64,000 nt of DNA from Acinetobacter sp. ANC 7912 (lineage in GTDB: Bacteria; Pseudomonadota; Gammaproteobacteria; Pseudomonadales; Moraxellaceae). The first letter of the stretch is position 1; every line of letters begins with the position of its first letter. Below, piece after piece: positions 38,637-47,536 of the stretch. The translations under genes were made by a program, and so were the position numbers. The notes beneath the pieces are model-generated. The model did not search any database and had not been told where the DNA came from. It saw only the letters and a program-made list of their open reading frames with translations. Where the stretch lies: NCBI RefSeq assembly GCF_039862785.1, contig NZ_CP156795.1, positions 2,976,001 to 3,040,000 of the forward strand, read 5' to 3'.

Positions 38637-38959
38637 TCAGCACCCATATTCTAGACACTCATTTGGGCAAACCTGCAGCCAAGGTAGAAGTGAAACTCCT
38701 CGATGCTAATGGCCAGGTATTAGCCACAGCCCAAACCAATAGCGATGGCCGTGTGCCGGTGCCAGACTTTGGTCTGGAAAGCATTACCACTGGTGATTAC
38801 AGCATCGAATTTGCCATCAAACCTTATTTTGATGCCCAAGGTCTCGCGACCTTCTTTCCGAAAGCAATCATCCATTTCAACATTCCGGATGCCACCCAGC
38901 ATTATCACATTCCACTCCTGATTAGCCCTTTTGCTTATTCGACCTACCGCGGTAGTTAA
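38633..38959 (+). CDS. uraH: 5-Hydroxyisourate hydrolase UraH (transthyretin-like)
   Basis: A 108-residue transthyretin-like enzyme that hydrolyses 5-hydroxyisourate to OHCU. It opens ISTHILDTHLGKPAAKVEV, with the family N-terminal histidine in STHILD, and ends with the diagnostic YSTYRGS. FPKAIIHFNI carries the central strand. It starts inside the uraD stop codon (ATGA overlap). No signal peptide is visible, so it is probably cytosolic. Confidence 0.95.
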   Translation: MISTHILDTHLGKPAAKVEVKLLDANGQVLATAQTNSDGRVPVPDFGLESITTGDYSIEFAIKPYFDAQGLATFFPKAIIHFNIPDATQHYHIPLLISPFAYSTYRGS

Positions 38960-38997
38960 GCCAGGCCACACATGATTTAGAAAAAGAGGGATTTTAT

Positions 38998-40356
38998 ATG
39001 TCAGAACAAGAAAAAGTGGTCTCACCCGAACATGAGTTTTTAGGGGCAGGCAAAAGTGCTGCTTATGGCTTGCAGCATGTCCTGACCATGTATGGCGGCA
39101 TTATTGCCCCACCACTCATTGTCGGTACTGCTGCGGGCTTAAGCGGTATGGAAATTGGCCTGCTGATTGCTGCGGCGCTATTTGTCGGTGGTCTGGCGAC
39201 TATTCTACAAACCGTCGGAGTAAAATATGTCGGCGCCCGGCTACCGCTAGTGCAAGGCGTTTCTTTTGCCGGCGTTGCCACCATGGTCGCGATTGTGACG
39301 ACTGGAGGAGGCTTGCAGGCAGTTTATGGTGCAGTCATTGTTTCTGGCCTGATTGGCTTCTTCCTGGCACCATATTTTTCCAAGATTATCCGTTTCTTCC
39401 CTCCGGTAGTCACCGGTTGTGTAATTACCATTATTGGTCTGTCACTATTGCCAGTCGCTGTACGCTGGATGATGGGTGGCAATAAAAATGCAGAAACCTG
39501 GGGCAGCGCAGAAAATATCGGTCTGGCGCTGATGACCCTAGCGATTGTAATTCTGCTCAATCTGTCTCGCAATGCAGCGATCCGTCGTTTATCCATTTTG
39601 CTATCGATTGTACTCGGAACTATTTTTGCTGCTTTGCTGGGCTTTGGCGATTTTTCTAAAGTAGCTGATGGTGCATGGTTGCAGTTCCCGAGCTTCTTTG
39701 CTTTTGGCATGCCGGCCTTTGAACTGACAACTATTCTTTCCATGCTGATCGTGACTTTAGTCATCATGACCGAAACCACGGCAGACATTATTGCTGTCGG
39801 GGAAATTGTAGGCACTAAAATGGATGCACAACGTATTTCCGATGGTCTGCGTGCCGATATGTTATCTAGTGCAGCAGCACCCATTTTTGGCTCCTTTATG
39901 CAAAGTGCTTTTGCGCAGAATGTGGGCTTGGTCGCGATCACTGGCGTGAAAAGTCGCTTTGTAGTAACTGCCGGTGGCGTCATTCTGGTGATATTGGGCT
40001 TATTACCAATTATGGGGCGTTTAATTGCCTCAATCCCGGTACCAGTACTCGGTGGTGCAGGGTTGGTACTTTTTGGAACCGTGGCAGCCAGTGGTATCCG
40101 CACCTTGGCGAAAATTGACTATAACGACCAAAAGAACCTGATCATTGTTGCCACCTCAATTGCTGCGGGCATGGTGCCGATTATTGATCATAGTTTCTAT
40201 GCCGATTTCCCGAAATGGGTACAAACCCTGTTCCATTCTGGTATCAGTTCTACCTGTTTAATGGCGATCGTGCTGAACCTCTTATTCAACCATCTCAATC
40301 TGTTTAAGAGTAAAGCATTGGCTCCTGCCGAACAGGTTGTGGATTCACACCACTAA
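38998..40356 (+). CDS. NCS2-family purine/urate permease
   Basis: A 452-residue inner-membrane transporter of the nucleobase-cation symporter-2 (xanthine/uracil permease) family with about 12-14 helices. The family signature QNVGLVAITGVKSRFV is near residue 303, with GLQHVLTMYGGIIAPPLIVG near the N-terminus. TETTADIIAVGEIVG is the substrate-binding helix 8 region. It follows uraH by 39 bp in the same transcript, so urate or xanthine is the likely substrate. Uracil is less likely given the context. Confidence 0.9.
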   Translation: MSEQEKVVSPEHEFLGAGKSAAYGLQHVLTMYGGIIAPPLIVGTAAGLSGMEIGLLIAAALFVGGLATILQTVGVKYVGARLPLVQGVSFAGVATMVAIVTTGGGLQAVYGAVIVSGLIGFFLAPYFSKIIRFFPPVVTGCVITIIGLSLLPVAVRWMMGGNKNAETWGSAENIGLALMTLAIVILLNLSRNAAIRRLSILLSIVLGTIFAALLGFGDFSKVADGAWLQFPSFFAFGMPAFELTTILSMLIVTLVIMTETTADIIAVGEIVGTKMDAQRISDGLRADMLSSAAAPIFGSFMQSAFAQNVGLVAITGVKSRFVVTAGGVILVILGLLPIMGRLIASIPVPVLGGAGLVLFGTVAASGIRTLAKIDYNDQKNLIIVATSIAAGMVPIIDHSFYADFPKWVQTLFHSGISSTCLMAIVLNLLFNHLNLFKSKALAPAEQVVDSHH

Positions 40357-40370
40357 TTCATTTTCATGAA

Positions 40371-40407
40371 AGCTGGTCGGAAAATTGCATATAAATTTCG
40401 ACCAGCT
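40371..40407 (+). terminator. Hairpin terminator after the NCS2 permease gene
   Basis: AGCTGGTCG and CGACCAGCT form a 9-bp stem, extended inward by AAATT/AATTT, and a T-rich stretch follows. It lies 15 bp past the permease stop. Confidence 0.75.
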
Positions 40408-40477
40408 GTTAAATTTTAACTTTATTTTTACCCATTAATCTGTATGCTTTATCTGCTTTCTTGGGGGAGAACTTTAA

Positions 40478-41206
40478 ATGAAACTTAAACAAATCGTAGC
40501 GCTTGGCGCACTTGCTTCTGCTGCAGCTTTTACGCAGGCAGCACCAATCTGGCAAGACTTTAGCCTGACTGGTTTGTATGGTGAAAACTATGCATATCCA
40601 TTCCAAGGTGAAGATAACCACCAAACAACCATTACTGCTGAATATGCAGCAGGTCTTAAATATGGTGATTTCTTTGCTTTTGCTGATCGTAGCCACACCG
40701 ATGCAGGCAATGAAACTTATTTCGAGGTTTCACCACGTTTAAGCTTAGGTGCTGTAACTGGTCAAAAACTTGAAGTAGGTCCAATTAAAGATGTATTAAT
40801 TTCCACTACTTGGGAAGGCGGTTCAAACTTCAATAACTACCTATATGGTATTGGATTTGCATTAGATATCCCATATACAAGCTATGCAAATATTAATTTC
40901 TATAAGGCTGTAAATGATAATACTAAAGATGATTATCAAATGACCATTACTTATGCTGTGCCATTTAAAATTGGTGGTGAAGAATTCTTAGCAGATGCCT
41001 TCCTGGACTGGTCAACAGCTGAAGATGAACCTAATCACGCAAGTGAATTAAACTGGACAAGCCAATATAAATGGAATGTTGGTAAGCACATTTCTCCTGA
41101 AACCAAACTATATGTTGGTGTTGAACACTCTGTTTGGCACAATAAATATGGCTTTAAAGATCTAGACCAACACGATGTCAGTGCCCTTGTGAAGTATCAC
41201 TTCTAA
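40478..41206 (+). CDS. Tsx/OmpK-like outer-membrane channel
   Basis: A 242-residue protein with a signal peptide (MKLKQIVALGALASAAAFTQA) and a beta-barrel pattern ending in phenylalanine (ALVKYHF). The opening APIWQDFSLTGLYG and later GDFFAFADRSHTDAG and GVEHSVWHNKYG match the nucleoside-channel Tsx/OmpK family. In this context it could pass purines, nucleosides or allantoin across the outer membrane. It has a strong GGGGGAG ribosome-binding site and its own terminator, suggesting high expression. Confidence 0.82.
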   Translation: MKLKQIVALGALASAAAFTQAAPIWQDFSLTGLYGENYAYPFQGEDNHQTTITAEYAAGLKYGDFFAFADRSHTDAGNETYFEVSPRLSLGAVTGQKLEVGPIKDVLISTTWEGGSNFNNYLYGIGFALDIPYTSYANINFYKAVNDNTKDDYQMTITYAVPFKIGGEEFLADAFLDWSTAEDEPNHASELNWTSQYKWNVGKHISPETKLYVGVEHSVWHNKYGFKDLDQHDVSALVKYHF

Positions 41207-41222
41207 GAGATGGTATCTTAAG

Positions 41223-41242
41223 AGCAGAACTTCGGTTCTGCT
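41223..41242 (+). terminator. Terminator after the Tsx-like gene
   Basis: An 8-bp stem AGCAGAAC/GTTCTGCT with a TTCG tetraloop followed by a T run, 17 bp past the stop. Confidence 0.9.
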
Positions 41243-41281
41243 TTTTTATTCTTTGAAAAAATTGATCAGCAGGTATGTCCC

Positions 41282-41794
41282 ATGAATCAATTCCTGATCC
41301 GTCCAGCAACAGTAGAAGACCTAGAACGTATTGGTGAAATCTATAATCAGGAAATCCGTGGCGGGACAGCCACCTGGAACTATACTACTCACACCATGGC
41401 TGAGTTTCAAAACTGGTTCCAGCATCTGCAAAAACATCAGTTCCCTCTACTGGTCGTTGAAGATCAATCTAGTGGGAAAGTCATAGGCTATGCCAATTAT
41501 GATCAGTTCCGTAGCATTCAGGGCTTTTATAAAACGGTTGAGCACTCGATCTTTTTACATCCAGACTACACTGGGCAAGGGCTAGGAAAACAATTGTTGT
41601 TACGCTTGATTGACATTGCCAAAAATCAGGGTATGCATGTCATGGTGGCTGCGATTGATTCAGAAAATACAGCTTCAATTCATCTGCACCAAAAACTGGA
41701 TTTTGTACAAACCGGCTATATGCCACAAGTGGGAGAGAAATTTGGTCAGTGGCGTGATCTAGTGTTAATGCAACTTAATCTGGATCAACCTTAA
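41282..41794 (+). CDS. GNAT N-acetyltransferase (PAT/MddA-like)
   Basis: A 170-residue acetyltransferase. The coenzyme-A motif HPDYTGQGLGKQLL near 96 and the start IRPATVEDLERIGEIYNQEI and ATWNYTTHTMAEF resemble the phosphinothricin/methionine-sulfone acetyltransferase group. The exact acceptor is not known. It sits inside the purine island but shows no obvious metabolic link. It is convergent with hpxO. Confidence 0.85.
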   Translation: MNQFLIRPATVEDLERIGEIYNQEIRGGTATWNYTTHTMAEFQNWFQHLQKHQFPLLVVEDQSSGKVIGYANYDQFRSIQGFYKTVEHSIFLHPDYTGQGLGKQLLLRLIDIAKNQGMHVMVAAIDSENTASIHLHQKLDFVQTGYMPQVGEKFGQWRDLVLMQLNLDQP

Positions 41795-41847
41795 ATTGAA
41801 TCCATTGTTTGAAGGATCTTTAAATTAAATTCGCAAGAAAAAATAAA

Positions 41848-41863
41848 GGGCTCCTAGAAGCCC
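41848..41863 (-). terminator. Terminator between the GNAT gene and hpxO
   Basis: A short GGGCT/AGCCC stem. On the minus strand it is followed by TTTATTTTTT, so it best serves hpxO. The stem is short. Confidence 0.6.
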
Positions 41864-41927
41864 CCTGCTGATAAATCGCTACTGTTATTATTTTATGTAT
41901 TTTTTCTCATGAAATTTCATGCAAGTT

Positions 41928-43085
41928 TTAGTCCAATGGATTGCCAATAATATTGCTGATAATCCCTTTCATGATATGAGGACCTTTCTCGCGGCGCAAT
42001 TCTTCATACCAAGCCAAGGTGACTTCTTCATCCTTCATATGGGTGACATCACAGCGTTTACGTGCACGCAATACCAGTTCATTGGCTCGTTCATTACGCT
42101 TGTTTTGGTAACGGCGTAGAGAATCCTGCAAGCCCAGTGTATTAATTTGCAGGGCACGAGCTAAATAAATCGCATCTTCCATCGCCTGACAGCCGCCTTG
42201 CCCAATATCCGGTGTAGTACTGTGGGCTGCATCACCCACAATTACGACGTTACCTTTGTAGAAATCGGTAAATGGCTCAATGTCATGAATTTCTACACGG
42301 TTGGTACGCTGCTCATCAATTGCATCAATCAGGTGCTGCACCTGAGGACACCAGCCTTTAAAGTATTCTTTTAATAAAACTTTGTACTGACTGCGGTCAT
42401 TTTCCAGACCCGCTGGTAGTGGCACATCAAAGAAGAAATAGAAACGGTGATCCGCCACTGGCATCAAGGAAGCACGTTTGCCCTCACCGACAAAAGTGGT
42501 CCATTGATCCGCTGGAGCCAGATCAGGAGAAATTTCCACCAGACCGTTCCAATTCACATAACCGGCATAACGGCGTTCAACCTTTTCACCCAAAACATAA
42601 GCACGGGTCATAGAATGCGTACCATCCGCCCCCACAAGAAGCTCTGTTTGCACTTCTGAACCATCGGCAAATCGAACGGTTACCTGCTGACCATCATCTA
42701 CTAGTGCAACCATCTTTTTGCCCAGATGAATATCTTCACGACCGAATGCATCCATTAGCATATTTTGCAGTTCGGCACGCGATACCGGATAAGGACGCTG
42801 CCCGACTTCTTCAATCAGCGGATATAGACTGAACTGGGTCATCACATCACCAGTTAAACCATCCACATAAGCCAGATTGTCCATCTGCCCACCCAGTTTA
42901 GCCACATGTTCAGTCAGGCCCAGATAATTCAGGCATTTCACCCCATTGGACCATAAAGAAATAGCGGCACCTACCGGCAGAATCTGTTCGGCCTGCTCAT
43001 AAATGCTGACCTGATGACCAAACTTTTTTAATGCAATGCCTGTGGTTAAGCCTGCCATCCCGGCGCCAATAATGGTGATGTTCAT
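41928..43085 (-). CDS. hpxO: FAD-dependent urate hydroxylase HpxO
   Basis: A 385-residue flavoprotein monooxygenase oxidising urate to 5-hydroxyisourate. The FAD-binding start [19 protein letters not shown], the DG motif [13 protein letters not shown] near 155 and the GD motif [20 protein letters not shown] near 275 are complete. The length equals Klebsiella HpxO, and this gene is surrounded by the rest of the urate route, so HpxO is favoured over other aromatic hydroxylases. A sigma-54 promoter candidate lies 46 bp upstream. The gene is divergent from alc. Confidence 0.9.
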   Translation of the reverse strand: MNITIIGAGMAGLTTGIALKKFGHQVSIYEQAEQILPVGAAISLWSNGVKCLNYLGLTEHVAKLGGQMDNLAYVDGLTGDVMTQFSLYPLIEEVGQRPYPVSRAELQNMLMDAFGREDIHLGKKMVALVDDGQQVTVRFADGSEVQTELLVGADGTHSMTRAYVLGEKVERRYAGYVNWNGLVEISPDLAPADQWTTFVGEGKRASLMPVADHRFYFFFDVPLPAGLENDRSQYKVLLKEYFKGWCPQVQHLIDAIDEQRTNRVEIHDIEPFTDFYKGNVVIVGDAAHSTTPDIGQGGCQAMEDAIYLARALQINTLGLQDSLRRYQNKRNERANELVLRARKRCDVTHMKDEEVTLAWYEELRREKGPHIMKGIISNIIGNPLD

Positions 43086-43130
43086 TGTTCCCCCTATGTT
43101 TTTTCATCTTGATCCATCTGGAGGAGACAA

Positions 43131-43146
43131 AGCGAAAACTGTGCCA
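43131..43146 (-). promoter_or_regulatory. Sigma-54 promoter candidate for hpxO
   Basis: On the minus strand TGGCACAGTTTTCGCT has an intact TGGCAC at -24, a GC at -12 and GG-N10-GC spacing. Transcription would start near 43120, 35 nt before the hpxO ATG. Confidence 0.6.
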
Positions 43147-43180
43147 TTTCCTCAGGCTTGCCAGTTAATTGCACTCAAGT

Positions 43181-43196
43181 TGGCACATGCTGTGCA
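43181..43196 (+). promoter_or_regulatory. Sigma-54 promoter candidate for alc-allA, now cut off by IS30
   Basis: TGGCACATGCTGTGCA keeps TGGCAC and TGCA with GG-N10-GC spacing and points rightwards. Its start site would be near 43208. The IS30 element begins at about 43230, so this promoter now reads into the transposase before reaching alc. Confidence 0.6.
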
Positions 43197-43229
43197 TTAT
43201 TTTTTGGAACTAATGCCTTGTTTTGGGGA

Positions 43230-44303
43230 CGCAGATTCAAATCCCAAGTGCGACACATTTGTAGTTAGTTGAAAAAGTTAGGTGTATTCATAGAATCATT
43301 AGACTTTTTCAACTCGCAATTGGAAAGCACACAATGAAGAAATACACCCAACTTTCTCAAGATGAAAGATACGAAATTTATGCTACTTTGAAAAGTAAAA
43401 GCTCAATCGCTAACCTTGCTCGGGAGTTAGGGCGTTCACGATCAACCATCTACCGTGAATTAAAAAGAAATACTGGGCAACGTGGATATAGGGCTCAACA
43501 GGCAGCTAAATTTGCAAGTCAAAGACGGTACCGTCCTTCCTCATCAATGACAGCATTTGCCTTCGCCTATATTGATTATTTAATTGGCTTGGACTGGTCA
43601 CCAGAACAAATTTCAGGTGCTTTAACACAACGCGGTTGGCTGGATGTACCTTCACATGAGTGGATTTACCAGTACATTTATCAAGATAAATCAAAAGGCG
43701 GTAAACTCCATCTACACTTAAGGCATCAGAAGAAATATCGAAAACGAGGTTACAAAAACACGGATCGTAGGGGGCAAATCATTGATAAAACAAGTATTCA
43801 CTGTCGAGACCAGGTCATTGATCAACGACAACGTTTAGGAGATTTCGAAGGTGACACGGTGATTGGTAAACATCATAAAGGTGCTTTATTAACCCTTGTT
43901 GATCGAAAGAGCCTGTATGTACATATTGTTCATTTAGGATCAACGAGAGCATCCTCTCAAACGATTACTTGTGCGTTAGATCGTTTACGAATGAGCCATG
44001 CTTATAGTGTGACATTTGATAATGGTAAAGAATTTTCCGAACACAAAAGAATTACTGATGCCGGGATAGAGACGTATTTTGCTGATCCTTACAAGTCTAT
44101 TCAGCGAGCTAGAAATGAAAATACGAATGGTTTAATCCGTCAATATCTGCCAAAATCATCATCGTTTGATGACGTGTCAAACGAACAAATAGAGCAGATA
44201 GAATTTGCACTCAACCATCGTCCTAGAAAAACGCTAGGTTGGTATACACCGAGTGAAGTTATGGCTGGTTTTTATACTGTTGCACTTGCCGCTTGAATCC
44301 GCC
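43230..44303 (+). mobile_element. IS30-family insertion sequence, about 1.07 kb
   Basis: Imperfect inverted ends: GCAGATTCAAATCCCAAGTG at the left and its counterpart CACTTGCCGCTTGAATCCGC at the right. They share GATTCAA and AAGTGC-ACA. GGA flanks both proposed boundaries (43227-43229 and 44304-44306) as a 3-bp target duplication. Exact ends are uncertain by a few bases because the outer bases are imperfectly paired. It splits the hpxO–alc intergenic region. Confidence 0.8.
43334..44296 (+). CDS. IS30-family transposase
   Basis: A 320-residue DDE transposase. An N-terminal helix-turn-helix (SIANLARELGRSRSTIYREL) is followed by DWSPEQISGAL. The catalytic acids are in GDFEGDTVIG, TFDNGKEFSEH and RARNENTNGLIRQYLPK (the glutamate in NENTNG). 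ALNHRPRKTLGWYTPSEV is the usual C-terminus. It is intact, so probably active. It is oriented toward alc. Confidence 0.95.
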   Translation: MKKYTQLSQDERYEIYATLKSKSSIANLARELGRSRSTIYRELKRNTGQRGYRAQQAAKFASQRRYRPSSSMTAFAFAYIDYLIGLDWSPEQISGALTQRGWLDVPSHEWIYQYIYQDKSKGGKLHLHLRHQKKYRKRGYKNTDRRGQIIDKTSIHCRDQVIDQRQRLGDFEGDTVIGKHHKGALLTLVDRKSLYVHIVHLGSTRASSQTITCALDRLRMSHAYSVTFDNGKEFSEHKRITDAGIETYFADPYKSIQRARNENTNGLIRQYLPKSSSFDDVSNEQIEQIEFALNHRPRKTLGWYTPSEVMAGFYTVALAA

Positions 44304-44380
44304 GGAGAAAAAACCAGGCAAGTGGCTGTTTACAGCCTGAAAAGAATCACAGATGAATGAATTTAAAATGGAAGATCAAT

Positions 44381-45388
44381 ATGGCGACTCTATTTGCACC
44401 AGCTTTTGAAATCCCTGCACAATTACAGCAACTTACTAATCTTGCAGATGAACGTATTGGTGCAAAAGTACTGCAATGCTCAGATGAATTCTTTGCTGAA
44501 GCACAACGCATGCTGCAATTTGCAGCACCAATATTTGTTGAAGATAAATTTGATGATCATGGCAAATGGATGGACGGTTGGGAAACCCGTCGCAAGCGTC
44601 ATGCCGGTTATGACTGGGCTATTGTTAAACTCGGTGTGGCTGGAAAAATCCGTGCACTGGATATCGATACCACTTTCTTTAGCGGCAACTACCCAGCCTC
44701 TGCTGCAGTGGAAGCCTGTTATGCACCAGATGGAAACCTGGATCAGGCGGAATGGCACCAAATTTTACCAAATAGTATATTAGGACCAAGTCAGCATCAT
44801 ATTTTTGACGCGGATTCAGACGCGACCTATACCCATGTGCGTTTAAATATCTACCCGGATGGCGGTGTGGCACGTCTGCGTGTTTATGGTGAAGTACAAA
44901 TCCAGTTGAAAAATAGCAATGAAATATTAGACTTGCTCGCGCTGGAAAATGGCGGCCGTGTGATTGCCTATAGTGATGCGCACTTTGGTCATCCACGTAA
45001 CCTGATTAACCCGGGTCGTGGCGTCAATATGGGCGATGGCTGGGAAACTGCACGTCGCCGTGCGCCAGGTTTTGACTGGTGTATTCTGGCATTAGGACAA
45101 GCTGGAAAAATCGAAAAAATTGATATTGATACTGCACACTTTAAAGGCAACTACCCTGCTGAAGTGTCGATTCAGGCAGTGTATGTCGAAGATGCAACGG
45201 ATCCGCAACTGATTCCACAAAGCATGTTCTGGCCGCTCCTGTTAGAAGCTCAGCCTATGCAGATGGATCATGTGCATAGCTTTATCAATGAGGTTCTGGC
45301 ACATGAGAAAATCTCACATATCCGTGTGAACATGATTCCAGATGGCGGCATTAGCCGTATCCGCTTGTGGGGTAAAACCACAAACTAG
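44381..45388 (+). CDS. alc: Allantoicase Alc
   Basis: A 335-residue enzyme hydrolysing allantoate to ureidoglycolate and urea. Two tandem allantoicase domains are clear from their repeated core: GWETRRKRHAGYDWAIVKLG near 65 and GWETARRRAPGFDWCILALG near 225, each followed by DIDT-xx-F-xGNYPA. I chose ATG 44381 (MATLFAPAFEIPAQ), preceded by GGAAG, over an ATG 24 bp upstream. Its original promoter region has been split by the IS30 element. Confidence 0.93.
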   Translation: MATLFAPAFEIPAQLQQLTNLADERIGAKVLQCSDEFFAEAQRMLQFAAPIFVEDKFDDHGKWMDGWETRRKRHAGYDWAIVKLGVAGKIRALDIDTTFFSGNYPASAAVEACYAPDGNLDQAEWHQILPNSILGPSQHHIFDADSDATYTHVRLNIYPDGGVARLRVYGEVQIQLKNSNEILDLLALENGGRVIAYSDAHFGHPRNLINPGRGVNMGDGWETARRRAPGFDWCILALGQAGKIEKIDIDTAHFKGNYPAEVSIQAVYVEDATDPQLIPQSMFWPLLLEAQPMQMDHVHSFINEVLAHEKISHIRVNMIPDGGISRIRLWGKTTN

Positions 45389-45496
45389 TTTATGTCATCT
45401 CTCTCCACAAGATGACGATTGTTGGCTCAGTCGTATGACGGTTTAAGTTTTTCGACTGATGCTTCTTTTTAGATAAACTGACTACTTAGAAATAGA

Positions 45497-46003
45497 ATGA
45501 AACAACACGTTAAAATTCAAAAACTCACCGCAGAAAATTTTGCCCCTTTTGGCGAAGTGATTAGCTGTCAGGGCAATGACTTTTTTCATATCAATGATGC
45601 ACATACCGAGCGCTATCATGCCCTTGTGACCACTGAAATTATCGGTGATGCCAAAGCCGGTATCAGTATTTTTCGGAACATTAAAAGCACCCGAGTGCCG
45701 TTTGAGATCTCGATGCTGGAACGCCATCCGAATGGTTCACAGGCCTTTATTCCAATGCAGGGTCAGAAGTTTCTCATCGTGGTTGCACCGGGTCTGGATG
45801 CAGATACACCTGATTTATCCCAGCTTTGCGCTTTTATCAGTGATGGGACTCAAGGGGTAAATTACCGTGCAGGCACCTGGCACCACCCACTACTCACCTT
45901 GGAAGCCCCGAGTGATTTTGCCGTGGTGGATCGGATTGGTACTGGACATAACTGTGATGTGTATCAGTTCCCAGAAATGATCCGTATTGAAGGTACGCTT
46001 TAA
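45497..46003 (+). CDS. allA: Ureidoglycolate lyase AllA
   Basis: A 168-residue cupin-like enzyme that splits ureidoglycolate into glyoxylate and urea. Typical parts are KLTAENFAPFGEVI at the N-terminus, ISIFRNIKSTRVPFEISMLERHP (read FEISMLERHP), and AFIPMQGQKFLIVVAPG. YRAGTWHHPLLTL carries the metal-binding histidines. It lies 108 bp downstream of alc on the same strand. The gap contains only imperfect hairpins. It is the last step of the pathway encoded here. Confidence 0.93.
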   Translation: MKQHVKIQKLTAENFAPFGEVISCQGNDFFHINDAHTERYHALVTTEIIGDAKAGISIFRNIKSTRVPFEISMLERHPNGSQAFIPMQGQKFLIVVAPGLDADTPDLSQLCAFISDGTQGVNYRAGTWHHPLLTLEAPSDFAVVDRIGTGHNCDVYQFPEMIRIEGTL

Positions 46004-46078
46004 TCCTTGTTCAAGACTTAACCTGTTTAAAATAATCAGTTAACATCGAAGTCAAAATAACAATGATTAGAGTAACCT

Positions 46079-46783
46079 ATGGCAAAATTCCTCAATACCA
46101 GTGCAACCAATTTTTTCCTTGAAGAACTGATTAAAAATGCCAAAGAACGATTAATTTTAATCAGTCCATTTCTCAGACTAAATGATCGAATTAAAGAGTT
46201 ACTTGAAGATAAAGATCGCCTGAAAATTGATATTCGCATTGTGTATGGCAAAAGTGATTTGCACCCTGATGAAATTAAATGGATGCAAAAACTCGATTAT
46301 GTCCGTTTAAGCTTTTGTAAAAACTTACATGCCAAATGCTATATGAATGAATCTGAGTGCATTATTTCGAGCTTAAATTTATATGAATTTAGCCAAGTGA
46401 ATAATAATGAAATGGGTATCCTCGTTCGTAAATATGAAGATAACGAGGTATTTAAAGATGCCTATGAAGAAGCTCAACGGATTATCCGTATTAGTGAGGA
46501 AGTGCGAATTAGTTTAGATGAGGTCAAAACAGATTCATCTTCCAAAGAGGTTGAAGCAGATGAAGAAAATAATAATTTTTCTAAGCTCACCACTTCTAAA
46601 CTTGCAGCAAAATACAAACTCAAAACAGCAGATTTACTGGATAAATTAACTGAAAAAGGATTTTTAAAATTGAATGAAAATGGCAAGCATTTTCTAACCG
46701 ATCAAGGTAAGGCGATTGGCGGTGAGTTTAGATCAAGCCAATATGGTGGCTATTTCCTTTGGAATGAAAATACAGAGATCTAA
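46079..46783 (+). CDS. Phospholipase D-like protein with one HKD motif
   Basis: A 234-residue protein. The N-terminal part has a PLD fold: FFLEELIKNAKERLILISPFL (read LIKNAKERLILISPFL) and one HKD-type motif LHAKCYMNESECIISSLN, with His84 and Lys86. A second HKD motif is lacking, so activity would need a dimer. From about 115 to 165 is a charged linker, and the C-terminal 60 residues look like a winged-helix-type domain (KLAAKYKLKTADLLDKLTEK). The gene is more AT-rich than its neighbours and unrelated to allantoin or urea, so it may have arrived by transfer. Nuclease or phosphodiesterase roles are possible. Confidence 0.7.
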   Translation: MAKFLNTSATNFFLEELIKNAKERLILISPFLRLNDRIKELLEDKDRLKIDIRIVYGKSDLHPDEIKWMQKLDYVRLSFCKNLHAKCYMNESECIISSLNLYEFSQVNNNEMGILVRKYEDNEVFKDAYEEAQRIIRISEEVRISLDEVKTDSSSKEVEADEENNNFSKLTTSKLAAKYKLKTADLLDKLTEKGFLKLNENGKHFLTDQGKAIGGEFRSSQYGGYFLWNENTEI

Positions 46784-46794
46784 ATCCCTCCAAA

Positions 46795-46815
46795 CCTCCC
46801 TTTTTCAAAGGGAGG
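46795..46815. terminator. Terminator between the PLD-like gene and urtE
   Basis: A 9-bp stem CCTCCCTTT/AAAGGGAGG with a 3-base loop between convergent genes. The T runs are weak. Confidence 0.65.
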
Positions 46816-46827
46816 CTTCTTGAAACA

Positions 46828-47526
46828 TCAAATCGCCACCAGCTCCCGAATCCCCTTCTCTGGCATTTCACTCCCCGCACCTTGTGCCACCACCTGCCCA
46901 CGTGCCATCACGGTATAACTGTCTGCCAGCTCTTCAGCAAAGTCATAGAACTGCTCAACCAGTACAATCGCCATCTCACCGCCATCGGCTAGTTTACGAA
47001 TCACTCGGCCAATATCTTTAATAATGGATGGTTGAATACCTTCAGTTGGTTCATCCAGAATCAGGACACTCGGTTCAGAAGCCAGTGCTCGGGCAATCGC
47101 CAACTGCTGTTGCTGACCACCGGATAAATCCCCGCCACGGCGATGCTTCATTTCATCCAGCACTGGAAAAATTTCATAGAGATGCTCCGGCACTTTACGG
47201 GTTTTGGCGCCTTTAAATTTGGCCATGCCGATCAGGATATTTTCTTCTACAGTTAAGGTCGAAAAAATATCCCGGCCTTGTGGTACATAGGCCAGACCTT
47301 CACGCACGCGCTGTTCTGGACTAAGCTTGGAAATATCCTTGCCATTCAGCAAAATCTGCCCGGATTTAATCGGCAGAATCCCCATCAGACATTTCAACAA
47401 GGTAGTTTTACCGACGCCATTTCGCCCCAGAACAACCGAGCATTCACCGATCGGTGCAGTAAAGGACACATCACGCAGAATATGACTGCCACCATAAAAC
47501 TGATTGACGTCTTTGACTTCTAACAT
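46828..47526 (-). CDS. urtE: Urea ABC transporter ATPase UrtE
   Basis: A 232-residue ABC ATPase of the branched-chain-amino-acid/urea type. It shows Walker A GRNGVGKTT near 35, signature LSGGQQQQLAIARALA, and Walker B VLILDEPTEGIQPSIIKDIG. The EGIQPS context is characteristic of UrtE rather than LivF. It is the last gene of urtABCDE, 10 bp after urtD. Confidence 0.93.
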   Translation of the reverse strand: MLEVKDVNQFYGGSHILRDVSFTAPIGECSVVLGRNGVGKTTLLKCLMGILPIKSGQILLNGKDISKLSPEQRVREGLAYVPQGRDIFSTLTVEENILIGMAKFKGAKTRKVPEHLYEIFPVLDEMKHRRGGDLSGGQQQQLAIARALASEPSVLILDEPTEGIQPSIIKDIGRVIRKLADGGEMAIVLVEQFYDFAEELADSYTVMARGQVVAQGAGSEMPEKGIRELVAI

Positions 47527-47536
47527 TGCGGTCTCC

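Noticed and set aside
39324..40103. 259-codon open frame antisense to the NCS2 permease gene
   Set aside because: It has no homology-like motifs, is rich in Pro/Ile/Thr codons produced by the complement of membrane helices, and lies fully within a well-supported gene.
40373..40388. TGGTCGGAAAATTGCA before the Tsx-like gene as a sigma-54 site
   Set aside because: Three of the TGGCAC bases differ and it overlaps the permease terminator stem, so the base pattern is explained by the hairpin.
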